Source: an uncultured Odoribacter sp.
GTDB lineage: Bacteria; Bacteroidota; Bacteroidia; Bacteroidales; Marinifilaceae
Direction of reading: 5' to 3'
Length of the DNA stretch: 46,082 nt
NCBI GenBank assembly: GCA_934725835.1
Contig: CAKVCR010000003.1
Location: 1-46,082 of the forward strand
Each line of letters begins with the position of its first letter. Position 1 is the stretch's first letter. This document shows positions 6,456-12,961 of the stretch, in pieces. Below the pieces are notes generated by a model. It saw only the letters and a program-made list of their open reading frames with translations, searched no databases and was not told the origin of the DNA. The position numbers and the translations under genes are program-made.

Positions 6456-6504
6456 TGGTGACTCATCGGGGATTCGAACCCCGGACACCCTGATTAAAAG
6501 TCAG
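6456..6504 (-). other. attP: attP core: 3' part of tRNA-Lys(UUU)
   Basis: The reverse strand reads as the 3' 49 bases of a tRNA: anticodon stem-loop with CTTTTAA (anticodon TTT), variable loop, T arm GGGGTTCGAATCCCC, acceptor strand GATGAGTCA and CCA. Upstream of the anticodon stem the match to a tRNA stops. This is the usual attP of a phage that integrates into the 3' end of a tRNA gene and restores it. Confidence 0.92.
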
Positions 6505-6579
6505 AGAATACATACTTTATACGTACCAAAAATAGCGTATTTACAGGGGTTCTTGCCTATTTTTAGGTATAACACTAGA

Positions 6580-6608
6580 AAAACAAAGTTGCAAAAAAGT
6601 TGCACAAC
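6580..6608 (+). repeat. Integrase arm-site repeat, copy 2
   Basis: Identical to 6359-6387, on the far side of the attP core. Its end (TTGCACAA) overlaps the left arm of the long inverted repeat at 6601-6656. Confidence 0.7.
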
Positions 6609-6656
6609 GGTTTATGTATATAAACTTAAAATCAAGTTATACTAAACCGTTGTGCA
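6601..6656. repeat. Long inverted repeat next to attP
   Basis: TGCACAACGGTTTA (6601-6614) and TAAACCGTTGTGCA (6643-6656) are perfect complements of 14 bases. The 28-base loop contains a further AACTT/AAGTT pairing. There is no T-run. It may be a cruciform or accessory-factor site of the recombination complex, or a transcription barrier between int and the reverse genes. Confidence 0.75.
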
Positions 6657-6667
6657 GTGAAGAAAAA

Positions 6668-6988
6668 TCATTTAAACCCGTCCACCATCGCTTTGACCTC
6701 AGCGGTTTTTGCGATCAGATCGTCATGAACCGCATTCCACGCGCACAGCATTCCATCTGCGTATGCGGGATTGCGCTTGTATTCCTCGGATGCTTTGTAT
6801 GCTTCGATCAGCTTCTTGATCACTTCATGCCCTTTGCTATTGAATCCGAGATGCGCGTTTGCCATTTCGCGATACCATGCCGCCGCTTCCGGCGATTCGG
6901 CCTTCAGTTCGTATGCCGTGCGGATCTTCTCGCGCGCTTCGTCGATGTTCCCGGCGATATCGTTTGAAATCTGTTTGATTAGCTTCAT
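6668..6988 (-). CDS. Hypothetical helical protein, 106 aa
   Basis: The third gene of a reverse trio. It starts at ATG 6988, overlapping the previous stop by four bases, so translation is coupled. It is nearly all helix by composition (EAREKIRTAYELKAESPEAA). No family is recognised. In this position, between attP and the lysis operon, it is probably part of the late or accessory transcript. Confidence 0.75.
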   Translation of the reverse strand: MKLIKQISNDIAGNIDEAREKIRTAYELKAESPEAAAWYREMANAHLGFNSKGHEVIKKLIEAYKASEEYKRNPAYADGMLCAWNAVHDDLIAKTAEVKAMVDGFK

Positions 6989-7335
6989 GCGTTTGCCCTC
7001 CCTTGGATCGCGTTATAGATGTCGCGGATATCATCCGCGTTGAATGCGAATGTTCCCATGAATGGTATGTCGAACGACAACTTTCCCTGCTGCTGCATCT
7101 GCGCCAGCGCCGCGTTATAGATCGCGTCCAGATCGATTTCGCCGTTTTCGCGCACGGCACCCAGCACGCGGGCAGCCGCGTTTTTCTGTGCTGCCGCTAG
7201 AATCGCGTCCAGCCGACCGGCAAACAGACCATACGCCACGCCCAGCGCGAACTGCCGTTTGTCATCCAGTTTCTGCATCATGTGATGGCTGATGTAATCG
7301 CCAATGCCCGCCTTGATCTGACTTGCGTTTGCCAT
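6985..7335 (-). CDS. Hypothetical protein, 116 aa
   Basis: Start ATG 7335 after GGAGGGAAGAAC. Mostly helical with alanine-rich segments (RLDAILAAAQKNAAARVLGA) and an end containing IPFMGTFAFNADDIRDIYNAI. It is coupled to the following gene. I do not recognise the family. Confidence 0.75.
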   Translation of the reverse strand: MANASQIKAGIGDYISHHMMQKLDDKRQFALGVAYGLFAGRLDAILAAAQKNAAARVLGAVRENGEIDLDAIYNAALAQMQQQGKLSFDIPFMGTFAFNADDIRDIYNAIQGRANA

Positions 7336-7366
7336 GTTCTTCCCTCCGATCCTGAATTTGAAATCC

Positions 7367-7390
7367 GAGGGGCGCTATTTCGCGCCCCTC
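7367..7390. terminator. GC-rich hairpin between trio genes
   Basis: GAGGGGCGC-TATTTC-GCGCCCCTC, a perfect 9-bp stem without a T-run, between the first and second reverse genes. It probably acts in RNA stability or partial attenuation. Confidence 0.55.
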
Positions 7391-7399
7391 TTCCGGCGT

Positions 7400-7957
7400 T
7401 TAGCTGTTCCCGTTGCAGCAGCATCCGCCGCACTTCGGGATGGGGTTGTAGAGCGTCTGCGCCGTGTTTGCTGTTCCGACGGTAACGTCCGCCACCTGTT
7501 TGGGATAAAACGTGGCGTTCGCGTAGGTGATGATCGCGTTGTCCGCGCAGCAGCGGCGCTCCGCTTCCATCTTGATGTCGCCCTTCAGCTCCGCCTTGAC
7601 CGCCGCCAGATCGGCCGCAGCCAGCGCGAACGAATCAGCCGTGCGCTGATTTGTCACGGCCTGATCGCACAGCTTGGATTCGATGCCGTTCAGCTTTCCG
7701 TCGAAGTACTTGTACATTTCCAGCGACTTCTGATCGGTGTAGATGTTCGAATCGCGCAGCTTCACTTCGGTTTCCAATTCGGCAATTCGCGCCGCCTGCG
7801 CCGCTTCATACCGGCTGACCGGCTGATCCGCAGCGTCGTCTCCGCCGTTCTTCGCGCCCATCGCCTTCAGCAGCGGAACGCCTGCCACCGCAGCGCCGCC
7901 GAGAACCGTTCCGATGATGCTCATCGCGGTTGTGCCTTTCCCTGCAACATAATCCAT
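7400..7957 (-). CDS. Hypothetical protein with N-terminal membrane segment and Cys-rich tail
   Basis: 185 residues, start ATG 7957 after ACGGAGGTACG. There is a glycine-rich hydrophobic segment near residues 12-31 (MSIIGTVLGGAAVAGVPLL) and a long coiled-coil-like middle. The C-terminus ends in PKCGGCCCNGNS, with CC also near the middle (RRCCADN). The Cys cluster could bind metal or form disulphides. I have a faint memory of similar Cys/Gly-ending proteins in gut phages but no function. A virion-associated role is possible. Confidence 0.75.
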   Translation of the reverse strand: MDYVAGKGTTAMSIIGTVLGGAAVAGVPLLKAMGAKNGGDDAADQPVSRYEAAQAARIAELETEVKLRDSNIYTDQKSLEMYKYFDGKLNGIESKLCDQAVTNQRTADSFALAAADLAAVKAELKGDIKMEAERRCCADNAIITYANATFYPKQVADVTVGTANTAQTLYNPIPKCGGCCCNGNS

Positions 7958-8075
7958 AATCGTACCTCCGTTTTTCTATTTTGGGCGATCGATCAACCCA
8001 ATATCATTTTCGCGGATTTGCGGAAATGGCGGGGGAAAACATGGGCACGGGCGGGAAAGAGCGGGAAAAATAAAA

Positions 8076-8101
8076 ATCGGCGCTCCACTCGGAACGCCGA
8101 T
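8076..8101 (-). terminator. Reverse-strand terminator
   Basis: An 11-bp stem with one G-T pair (ATCGGCGCTCC / GGAACGCCGAT on the forward strand), loop actc. On the reverse strand a T-rich tail follows (8075-8065). It shields the reverse trio from upstream transcripts. Confidence 0.8.
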
Positions 8102-8121
8102 AAAAAAGTTGAAGAAAAGTG

Positions 8122-8150
8122 TTGACAGATGATGTATATTATGTTATTAT
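8122..8150 (+). promoter_or_regulatory. Forward promoter of the Cas12a-repeat RNA
   Basis: TTGACA (8122-8127), 17 bases, TATTAT (8145-8150). No open frame with a ribosome site follows. Confidence 0.8.
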
Positions 8151-8173
8151 CATTTTGCAAGGGAAACAAAAGC

Positions 8174-8192
8174 AATTTCTACTATAGTAGAT
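8174..8192 (+). CRISPR. Solitary Cas12a (type V-A) repeat unit
   Basis: AATTTCTACTATAGTAGAT has the full form of the processed Cas12a crRNA repeat: AATT, then TCTAC-TATA-GTAGA, then T. By memory it differs from the Acidaminococcus Cas12a repeat only inside the loop. There is one copy only, with no second repeat, spacer array or cas gene in the window. Confidence 0.6.
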
Positions 8193-8319
8193 TAAAAATC
8201 CCCTGCATGTCTACCACGCGTTCTGTTCCCACTCGACGCGTGGTATGTGAGTAGAAATGCCGAGAACGGCAAAAATGTTTAGGGTATGACCGTCGTTAGA
8301 GGGTACAACCTTAGACGGG

Positions 8320-8349
8320 AAAAGAGGACTGCTTGCAGTCCTCTTTTTT
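8320..8349 (+). terminator. Terminator of the Cas12a-repeat RNA
   Basis: AAAAGAGGACTG-cttg-CAGTCCTC followed by TTTTTT (8344-8349); the A-run can also pair with the T-run, so some reverse-strand activity is possible. Confidence 0.92.
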
Positions 8350-8377
8350 CTATGACTTGTTAGTTTCTCTATAGATG

Positions 8378-8462
8378 AATAAAAACTGAAGTCCAAGGGT
8401 TGCAGCCTTAGACTTCAGTTGCTAGGAAATGAATCCATGCTATCTGGTCATAACCTCCAATC
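8378..8462 (-). ncRNA. Predicted reverse small RNA of about 85 nt
   Basis: It follows a consensus-like reverse promoter and ends at a hairpin plus T-run. It contains GGAGG followed two bases later by ATG and then a stop after three codons (Met-Thr-Arg), and a second tiny frame of seven codons (MDSFPSN). This may be a leader-peptide attenuator or a regulatory RNA. It converges on the forward RNA at 8157-8349 without overlapping it. Confidence 0.55.
8384..8420 (-). terminator. Terminator of reverse small RNA
   Basis: AACTGAAGTC (8384-8393) pairs with GACTTCAGTT (8411-8420); AAGG/CCTT extends the stem after one mismatch. On the reverse strand it ends in TTTTTATT. Confidence 0.8.
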
Positions 8463-8468
8463 AGAGTT

Positions 8469-8497
8469 ATTATACCATATTCAATTATAGACGTCAA
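8469..8497 (-). promoter_or_regulatory. Reverse promoter of small RNA
   Basis: On the reverse strand TTGACG (8497-8492), 17 bases, TATAAT (8474-8469). Confidence 0.75.
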
Positions 8498-8506
8498 ATA
8501 AAAAAT

Positions 8507-8529
8507 GCCGAGGGCGTTCAACCCTCGGC
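8507..8529 (-). terminator. Terminator at the end of the late operon
   Basis: GCCGAGGG-cgttcaa-CCCTCGGC, followed on the reverse strand by ATTTTTTATTT. It lies six bases past the stop of the last late gene. Confidence 0.92.
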
Positions 8530-8534
8530 GTTCA

Positions 8535-8765
8535 TTATAGACTTGCTACCCGCTTCAACTCGGGCATGATCTCATTTTTAATCCGCTTCCCAACCGCACT
8601 GCGATCCATGCAGACCTCGCGCAGAACGGCGATATCGATGATCTTTTCCCCGCGCAGATATTCGCGGGCAATTACGCGGTTCTGGCGCGACAGGCGCGAA
8701 CGATCAATCAGCCGTTCAACGCCCTCCGCGTCCAGATCGGGAAACGGAATAATCCGCGCGCACAT
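8535..8765 (-). CDS. Small HTH-like protein at the late operon end
   Basis: 76 residues, five bases after the holin stop. The sequence RSRLSRQNRVIAREYLRGEK, then IDIAVLREVCMDRSAVGKRI resembles the last part of sigma-factor region 4 or a similar HTH. No membrane segment. Such small HTH proteins often close the lysis operon of Clostridia phages (from memory). Role unknown. Confidence 0.7.
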   Translation of the reverse strand: MCARIIPFPDLDAEGVERLIDRSRLSRQNRVIAREYLRGEKIIDIAVLREVCMDRSAVGKRIKNEIMPELKRVASL

Positions 8766-8770
8766 GGCGG

Positions 8771-9082
8771 TTATTCCTCGGGCGGCTTATCGGTTTCGCT
8801 CGTGCCGCTCATAACGCGCTTCAGAGCGGCGTATCCGCCGTTCGCTGCCAACGATACCATGGCGCCGTTGAACAGGCTCAGAACGGCGCTCTGCGTGTCC
8901 AGCGTGCCGCCGAACAATTGCGCCAGTAACAACACGATGACCGCTAGAATCCAACTCATCAACTGCGTCGGAATGCGCTTGATGCCAGGCAGGTTCTTGA
9001 TCATTTGCGTGATCAATGCGACCGCCGCCAGCGCGCCCGCGAAGGTGCCCAGATATCCCCAGTCAAAAAAATTCATATCCAT
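8771..9082 (-). CDS. Holin
   Basis: 103 residues. Two hydrophobic helices: about 11-30 (GTFAGALAAVALITQMI) and about 43-60 (SWILAVIVLLLAQLFGG). A further weakly hydrophobic stretch contains SLFNGAMVSLAANGGYAAL. The tail is charged. The arrangement and the motif NG.MVSLAANGGY match a common Clostridia phage holin family. It lies between endolysin accessory genes and the operon end and should form the membrane pore for lysis. Confidence 0.85.
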   Translation of the reverse strand: MDMNFFDWGYLGTFAGALAAVALITQMIKNLPGIKRIPTQLMSWILAVIVLLLAQLFGGTLDTQSAVLSLFNGAMVSLAANGGYAALKRVMSGTSETDKPPEE

Positions 9083-9084
9083 AA

Positions 9085-9429
9085 TTATACCCCTTTCGCA
9101 ATTACTGCGATCGCAGCGCCTACCGCCGCGATCACGATGTATTTAATGATTTCGAACGTGACCTTTTTCCATTTGTCCGCCGGTTCATGCTCGATGCTGT
9201 CAACCCGCTTGTCGATGTTCTCGACGGTCGCTTTAACTTCGGTCAGCGCGCGCGTCATGTTCTCGATCGCATCGCCCTGCTTTTGCAGTGTGACCAGAAT
9301 CCCGTTCTGTTTCTGCACGTCCTTTTCCAGTTCGTCCAGACGGCGACGGAACGACTTATGTTCCTGCTCGTTTTTTGCTAACGTATTTGACATTTCCACG
9401 CATTTCGATTCGTCCCACATTGGCACCAC
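9085..9429 (-). CDS. XhlA-like lysis accessory protein
   Basis: 114 residues: a long coiled coil at about 15-85 (EHKSFRRRLDELEKDVQKQN) and one C-terminal transmembrane helix (IIKYIVIAAVGAAIAVIAKG). This matches the hemolysin XhlA type, which sits in the membrane and works with a holin. It is two bases from the holin and four from the endolysin. The start at 9429 may be replaced by the ATG three codons later. Confidence 0.8.
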   Translation of the reverse strand: MVPMWDESKCVEMSNTLAKNEQEHKSFRRRLDELEKDVQKQNGILVTLQKQGDAIENMTRALTEVKATVENIDKRVDSIEHEPADKWKKVTFEIIKYIVIAAVGAAIAVIAKGV

Positions 9430-9432
9430 CCC

Positions 9433-10437
9433 TTATCTGATTCTTGCGTACTTGCCACTTACCCATGCCATTAATCCGTATTGATCAACGGCGTACCAGC
9501 CGTCCTCGCTGATCTCGCCGCGATAGGCCAGTTTGTCACCAGCATGTGCAACGCCCAGCTTCGCGCCGGATGTGTTGGGCTCCGATCGAATGTAGCAATT
9601 GCCGCCTACGATTTCCACGACCTGCGCGCCAGCGGTTCCATCACCAGCCACGGCGTTCATCAGCATGGCATGGGTTTTCGGGCCGTACTCGCCGTCTGCA
9701 TCCAGCCCCCAATGTTTCTGGAACTGCTCAACCGCCATTTCCGTTGCATCGCCAAAATCTCCATCGGCTCCCCATTTTCCGCAGTCGTAGCCCAGTTGAA
9801 TCAGCAGGGATTGCAATTCCTTCACGTCCGCACCCTCAGATCCATTCTTCAGCAGACGCTCGCCCAGCGCGTACTTGTGCTCCGTGCCTGCTGTCGTGTC
9901 CGCACGGCTGCCGTTGTTCAGCACGACCTCTGTATGCCCTTTGGTTCGCGTCACAAGGATGTCGCCTGCGCAGAGGTAGTCCGAACGTCTGGTGTAGCGC
10001 GTGCCCTCCATTTCGGTGAACAGTCCTGTCTTCAGCAGGATGCTTGCTTCGTTCGCCGTGTAGAAATCCGGGATTGACGCACCGTTTCCGCAGGATCGCA
10101 GCGCGTACATGACCGCCACCCGCACCAGCGCGGAACAGTCCGTTTCGCATGGCGTAGTCGCTTTGGCTGGGTCAAATCCTGCGTTCTGAACCTGCCGGTA
10201 CAGCGTGTTGCGCTGATTTTGGTCATATCCGATGTTCCTATTATTGACCGCTGCCTTCATTGCTGCTGCAATCAACGGGCGCATTTCGGGATGGATACAC
10301 CGCAGAACGCGCCAGCCCTTGCTATGCACGTAGTAGTTCCGGATTCGCAATTCGCGTCCGGTCTGGTTTCCAGCTTTGCCACCTGAAATTCTGCCGCGCT
10401 CGTCAATTGATGCACAAGCCAGTTGTACCGTTGCCAT
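9433..10437 (-). CDS. Endolysin: CHAP/NlpC-like amidase, PG-binding and SH3 domains
   Basis: 334 residues from ATG 10437, which lies 9-10 bases after GGGAG; the in-frame ATG at 10446 is too close to the ribosome site. The catalytic domain has Cys near 101 (CETDCSALV) and His near 168 (KGHTEVVL), as in cysteine amidases. Residues about 203-262 form PG_binding_1 (GADVKELQSLLIQLGY, DGDFGDATEMAVEQFQ). The end (about 272-334) is SH3-like (NCYIRSEPNTSG, GWYAV). There is no signal peptide, so it depends on the holin to reach the wall. Confidence 0.9.
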   Translation of the reverse strand: MATVQLACASIDERGRISGGKAGNQTGRELRIRNYYVHSKGWRVLRCIHPEMRPLIAAAMKAAVNNRNIGYDQNQRNTLYRQVQNAGFDPAKATTPCETDCSALVRVAVMYALRSCGNGASIPDFYTANEASILLKTGLFTEMEGTRYTRRSDYLCAGDILVTRTKGHTEVVLNNGSRADTTAGTEHKYALGERLLKNGSEGADVKELQSLLIQLGYDCGKWGADGDFGDATEMAVEQFQKHWGLDADGEYGPKTHAMLMNAVAGDGTAGAQVVEIVGGNCYIRSEPNTSGAKLGVAHAGDKLAYRGEISEDGWYAVDQYGLMAWVSGKYARIR

Positions 10438-10446
10438 TTTGATCAT

Positions 10447-10547
10447 TCTCCCTTCATCATACGTTCAGTGCTTCGCGGATCGCTTCCAGATCGTCCGTGG
10501 TCAGTGCAGGATATCGGCGAATTTTAGGATTCTGTCGTTCATAACGA
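10447..10547 (-). other. Intergenic stretch with ribosome sites and short frames
   Basis: About 100 bases between the tail gene and endolysin. A reverse ATG at 10532 opens only 13 codons. Another frame reads RRYPALTTDDLEAIREALNV and stops at 10457, but has no good start (only TTG inside the tail gene). That frame looks protein-like, so it may be the remnant of a small XkdX-type gene or one broken by a frameshift. Confidence 0.3.
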
Positions 10548-12212
10548 TCACTCTCCCTTCGTGTATTCAATCACCACAAATCCCCGCGTGATGCTTCGCG
10601 ACGAACCCATCGCTACCGTGATTGTTGCTGTTTCAGCCGAACAATTGATGTCGACGTTTATCGCGTATAGATTTACGCCGTCTGCCCAATGTGATGCAAC
10701 CGGAATCGGAAGCCATGCTGATCCATCATTTGCGCGTGCCGCACCGCGAATCGATATGATATCTCCGATTTCACTGACGGGCATGAAATCATATGTCATA
10801 TACTGACTTGTAGCAATTGGCCCGATCTGCACGACCTTCCGGTATATCGCTTTGCCGTCAATCCACCTATACGGCAGTTTTGTTTCATCCGTCGAATAAT
10901 CCAGACTGGGTATGCCACCGTCCGCGTAGATGGGATAATCACACTCGAACGCAGGGTTGCCCAGCGTGGATCGTTTACAATATCCGCCGAACCGCACGCC
11001 GCCCGTGGTCAGACCGGCAAGGTGCATGTTGGTGAACGCGATCCCAATCTGCGCGCCCATCTGCGCGGATTCATAGCTGTCAGACAACACCAGCAGGAAA
11101 TTCCATGCGCTGCCCAGCGACCAGCCGCCTGTTTTTTCGATCAGTTCGGTCGCATTCGTCAGCCCTGCAATCGCATCGCTGATTCGGCTGGTCAGATCGA
11201 TACTGGATGCCGTCGATGTATCGATTTCGCCCGTGCCATAGTAGACTTTCATGGTGAATCCGGTCGCGCCGCTGCCCAGATCGATCTTCAAATCCGTCAT
11301 GGTGTTCACGCCGTTGTCAGACTTGATCCATCCGTCAATTGGGTGCTGCGTCGCACGTGATACGCTGAACGTTTCAATCGTTGGATTGTACCGCGCATCC
11401 AGCGCCGTACACAGCGCCGCTTTCTCTGCGTCTTTGCCCGCGATGGTAACCAGCACGTACAGCTGCGTTGCGCGCGCTGCATTCGCCCACGCAGGAATGG
11501 TCAGCGTCTGATTGATCTGCGCCGTTTCCGCTGCCGGAATGGTCACGTTTACAGTCACGGCGTCGCCAACCGCTACGTCCGCACCGTCCACCTCGCGCAC
11601 CACTTGCAACTGCACCGCACTGATTTCCGATTCGGTGATGTTTCGAATCGATGCCGATACGCCTACAGATTCGCCCAGCGCGATCATCGGCTTGTCCGCA
11701 ACCAGATATTCGATCACCGTCCGCGGCGTTGCGTAGTCGTATTCGATGGTCAGCGTGCCATACTGGCATGTGCCGTAGACATTGGAACTGGTCGATTCGT
11801 TCTGGCAGGAAATATAGATCGCCGTCGCGCCGCTGTTGATTGTATCCTGAATAAATGTGATCGAATCGTGCGGCGCTGCGCGCGTCGTACTGATCCATTG
11901 CATGGACGATGTAGACGTGCCCTTCGCGTCACCCAGATACACGCCCGCGCCGCGCCCATAGCATCGCGCATCCTGCACGCGGATATCGTAGGTGCTGGTA
12001 GACGATGTTTGCCATGCAACGGTCGCGCGCATGATAATGATATCGCGCCCGGCGCGCTCCGTCTGCAATGCAGTCATGTCGTACTGCCACTGCGCCATAT
12101 GTTTCTTTTTTGCGCCGCAATACACCGCGCCGTCCGCGCCAGCTTCTTCCGACACGCCGGTGTTGTAATAGATTCTATAGGTTTGCACGCGCGGCAAAGT
12201 CATTGTTGCCAC
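10548..12212 (-). CDS. Putative tail tip / receptor-binding protein
   Basis: 554 residues. It is rich in Thr/Ser/Ile/Val beta-type sequence, with carbohydrate-module-like stretches (SSTSTYDIRVQDARCYGRG). The segment YRWIDGKAIYRKVVQIGPI near residue 455 is a pattern often seen near the C-terminus of tail proteins of Clostridia phages. It is the last structural gene before lysis, where receptor-binding proteins usually lie. No enzymatic motif is visible. Confidence 0.65.
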   Translation of the reverse strand: MATMTLPRVQTYRIYYNTGVSEEAGADGAVYCGAKKKHMAQWQYDMTALQTERAGRDIIIMRATVAWQTSSTSTYDIRVQDARCYGRGAGVYLGDAKGTSTSSMQWISTTRAAPHDSITFIQDTINSGATAIYISCQNESTSSNVYGTCQYGTLTIEYDYATPRTVIEYLVADKPMIALGESVGVSASIRNITESEISAVQLQVVREVDGADVAVGDAVTVNVTIPAAETAQINQTLTIPAWANAARATQLYVLVTIAGKDAEKAALCTALDARYNPTIETFSVSRATQHPIDGWIKSDNGVNTMTDLKIDLGSGATGFTMKVYYGTGEIDTSTASSIDLTSRISDAIAGLTNATELIEKTGGWSLGSAWNFLLVLSDSYESAQMGAQIGIAFTNMHLAGLTTGGVRFGGYCKRSTLGNPAFECDYPIYADGGIPSLDYSTDETKLPYRWIDGKAIYRKVVQIGPIATSQYMTYDFMPVSEIGDIISIRGAARANDGSAWLPIPVASHWADGVNLYAINVDINCSAETATITVAMGSSRSITRGFVVIEYTKGE

Positions 12213-12215
12213 TGT

Positions 12216-12497
12216 TTATGCACCTCCCATGAAATCGAATGACAAACCGCCATCTGCCGCCTGTCGAATTCGATAGTCGCCCAGCGTCAAATTGTCAACG
12301 CCAAACGACGAAAATGTAGAATCGTTCACGCGCACATCAACGCTATCCTGGTCAATCAGCACCTCGCTTTGCGCATCGCTCCGACGCACGTGCAGCCCGT
12401 CCTTGTCGATGTACACCAGCCGCTGCTGCTCGGCAATAGCTTCGCGTTCTTCGACGTTTTGCTTGCGGTCGAAGATCGTTATCGAACCGGTCAGCAT
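12216..12497 (-). CDS. Small tail-associated protein, 93 aa
   Basis: Lies three bases from the tail-tip gene and two from the next. Contains VYIDKDGLHVRRSDAQSEVL and LGDYRIRQAADGGLSF, beta-rich and similar in style to short tail or baseplate accessory proteins. No family is named. Confidence 0.65.
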   Translation of the reverse strand: MLTGSITIFDRKQNVEEREAIAEQQRLVYIDKDGLHVRRSDAQSEVLIDQDSVDVRVNDSTFSSFGVDNLTLGDYRIRQAADGGLSFDFMGGA

Positions 12498-12499
12498 TT

Positions 12500-12961
12500 C
12501 TACGCCCTCCCGATGATTGTGATCTTGCAGCCCGCAGGGAAGCTTCCGCTCGCCGCGCTCAGCTTCACGCTTTCAATCTTTGAATGCGATGCATCCTGAA
12601 TCGCCGAAAAATACAGCGGCGAAAAATTCTGCCATTGGCTCGCGCCGCCCATGCTGTCGATATAGCAGCCGGTCGAAACCGGCAACGCACGGATTTTGTA
12701 CGCCGAATTGACCTGCGGCGCGTTGTGCCAGACCGCCAGCACGTTTGTACCGTTGATCGTTAGCGTCATATTTTCGCCCGCCGAAGTCGGTGAAAATCCC
12801 GCCACCATGACCACGATTTCGGAACAGTTGATGCCCGTCTTTTCGTGCGCGCTCTCTGCCGCGCTCAATGTCACATCCTCAATCACCGTCCATTCGTTTG
12901 CGGCGTGATTCAATATCGCATCGATCTGCGCGCCGGTTCGATTCAATGTGTAGTTTGCCAT
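12500..12961 (-). CDS. Tail-associated protein, 153 aa
   Basis: Begins MANYTLNRTGAQIDAILNHA, the common start of short phage tail or head-fibre proteins, which pairs an N-terminal helix with a beta domain (LTLSAAES, MTLTINGTNVLAV, YIDSMGG). The ATG overlaps the stop of the previous gene (ATGA-type coupling). It probably forms a fibre or distal attachment. Confidence 0.65.
   Translation of the reverse strand: MANYTLNRTGAQIDAILNHAANEWTVIEDVTLSAAESAHEKTGINCSEIVVMVAGFSPTSAGENMTLTINGTNVLAVWHNAPQVNSAYKIRALPVSTGCYIDSMGGASQWQNFSPLYFSAIQDASHSKIESVKLSAASGSFPAGCKITIIGRA

Larger units (their letters stand above)
8157..8349 (+). ncRNA. Predicted small RNA of about 190 nt with a solitary Cas12a-type repeat
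   Basis: It is bounded by a strong promoter and a strong terminator. It contains the repeat at 8174-8192, a 10-bp hairpin TACCACGCGT/ACGCGTGGTA (8212-8221 with 8236-8245), GCCG-AGAA-CGGC (8259-8270) and CCGTC/GACGG (8290-8294 with 8314-8318). Downstream AGTAGAAAT (8250-8258) can pair with the 5' half of the repeat, so two folds compete. I propose an RNA-based anti-CRISPR or decoy crRNA; an unrelated structured regulatory RNA is the alternative. Confidence 0.7.

Noticed and set aside
6456..6504. Functional tRNA-Lys gene
   Set aside because: The 5' half (acceptor 5' strand and D arm) is missing, so this is an attachment site, not a tRNA gene.
7334..8125. 263-codon forward frame opposite the unknown trio
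   Set aside because: Arg/His-rich shadow of the reverse genes with no ribosome site; it crosses hairpins and the next promoter.
8174..8349. A full CRISPR array
   Set aside because: Only one repeat is present; no second copy at spacer distance on either strand, and no cas genes in the window.
8211..8396. 61-codon reverse frame in the RNA island
   Set aside because: It runs through the terminator stem of the forward RNA and has no ribosome site.
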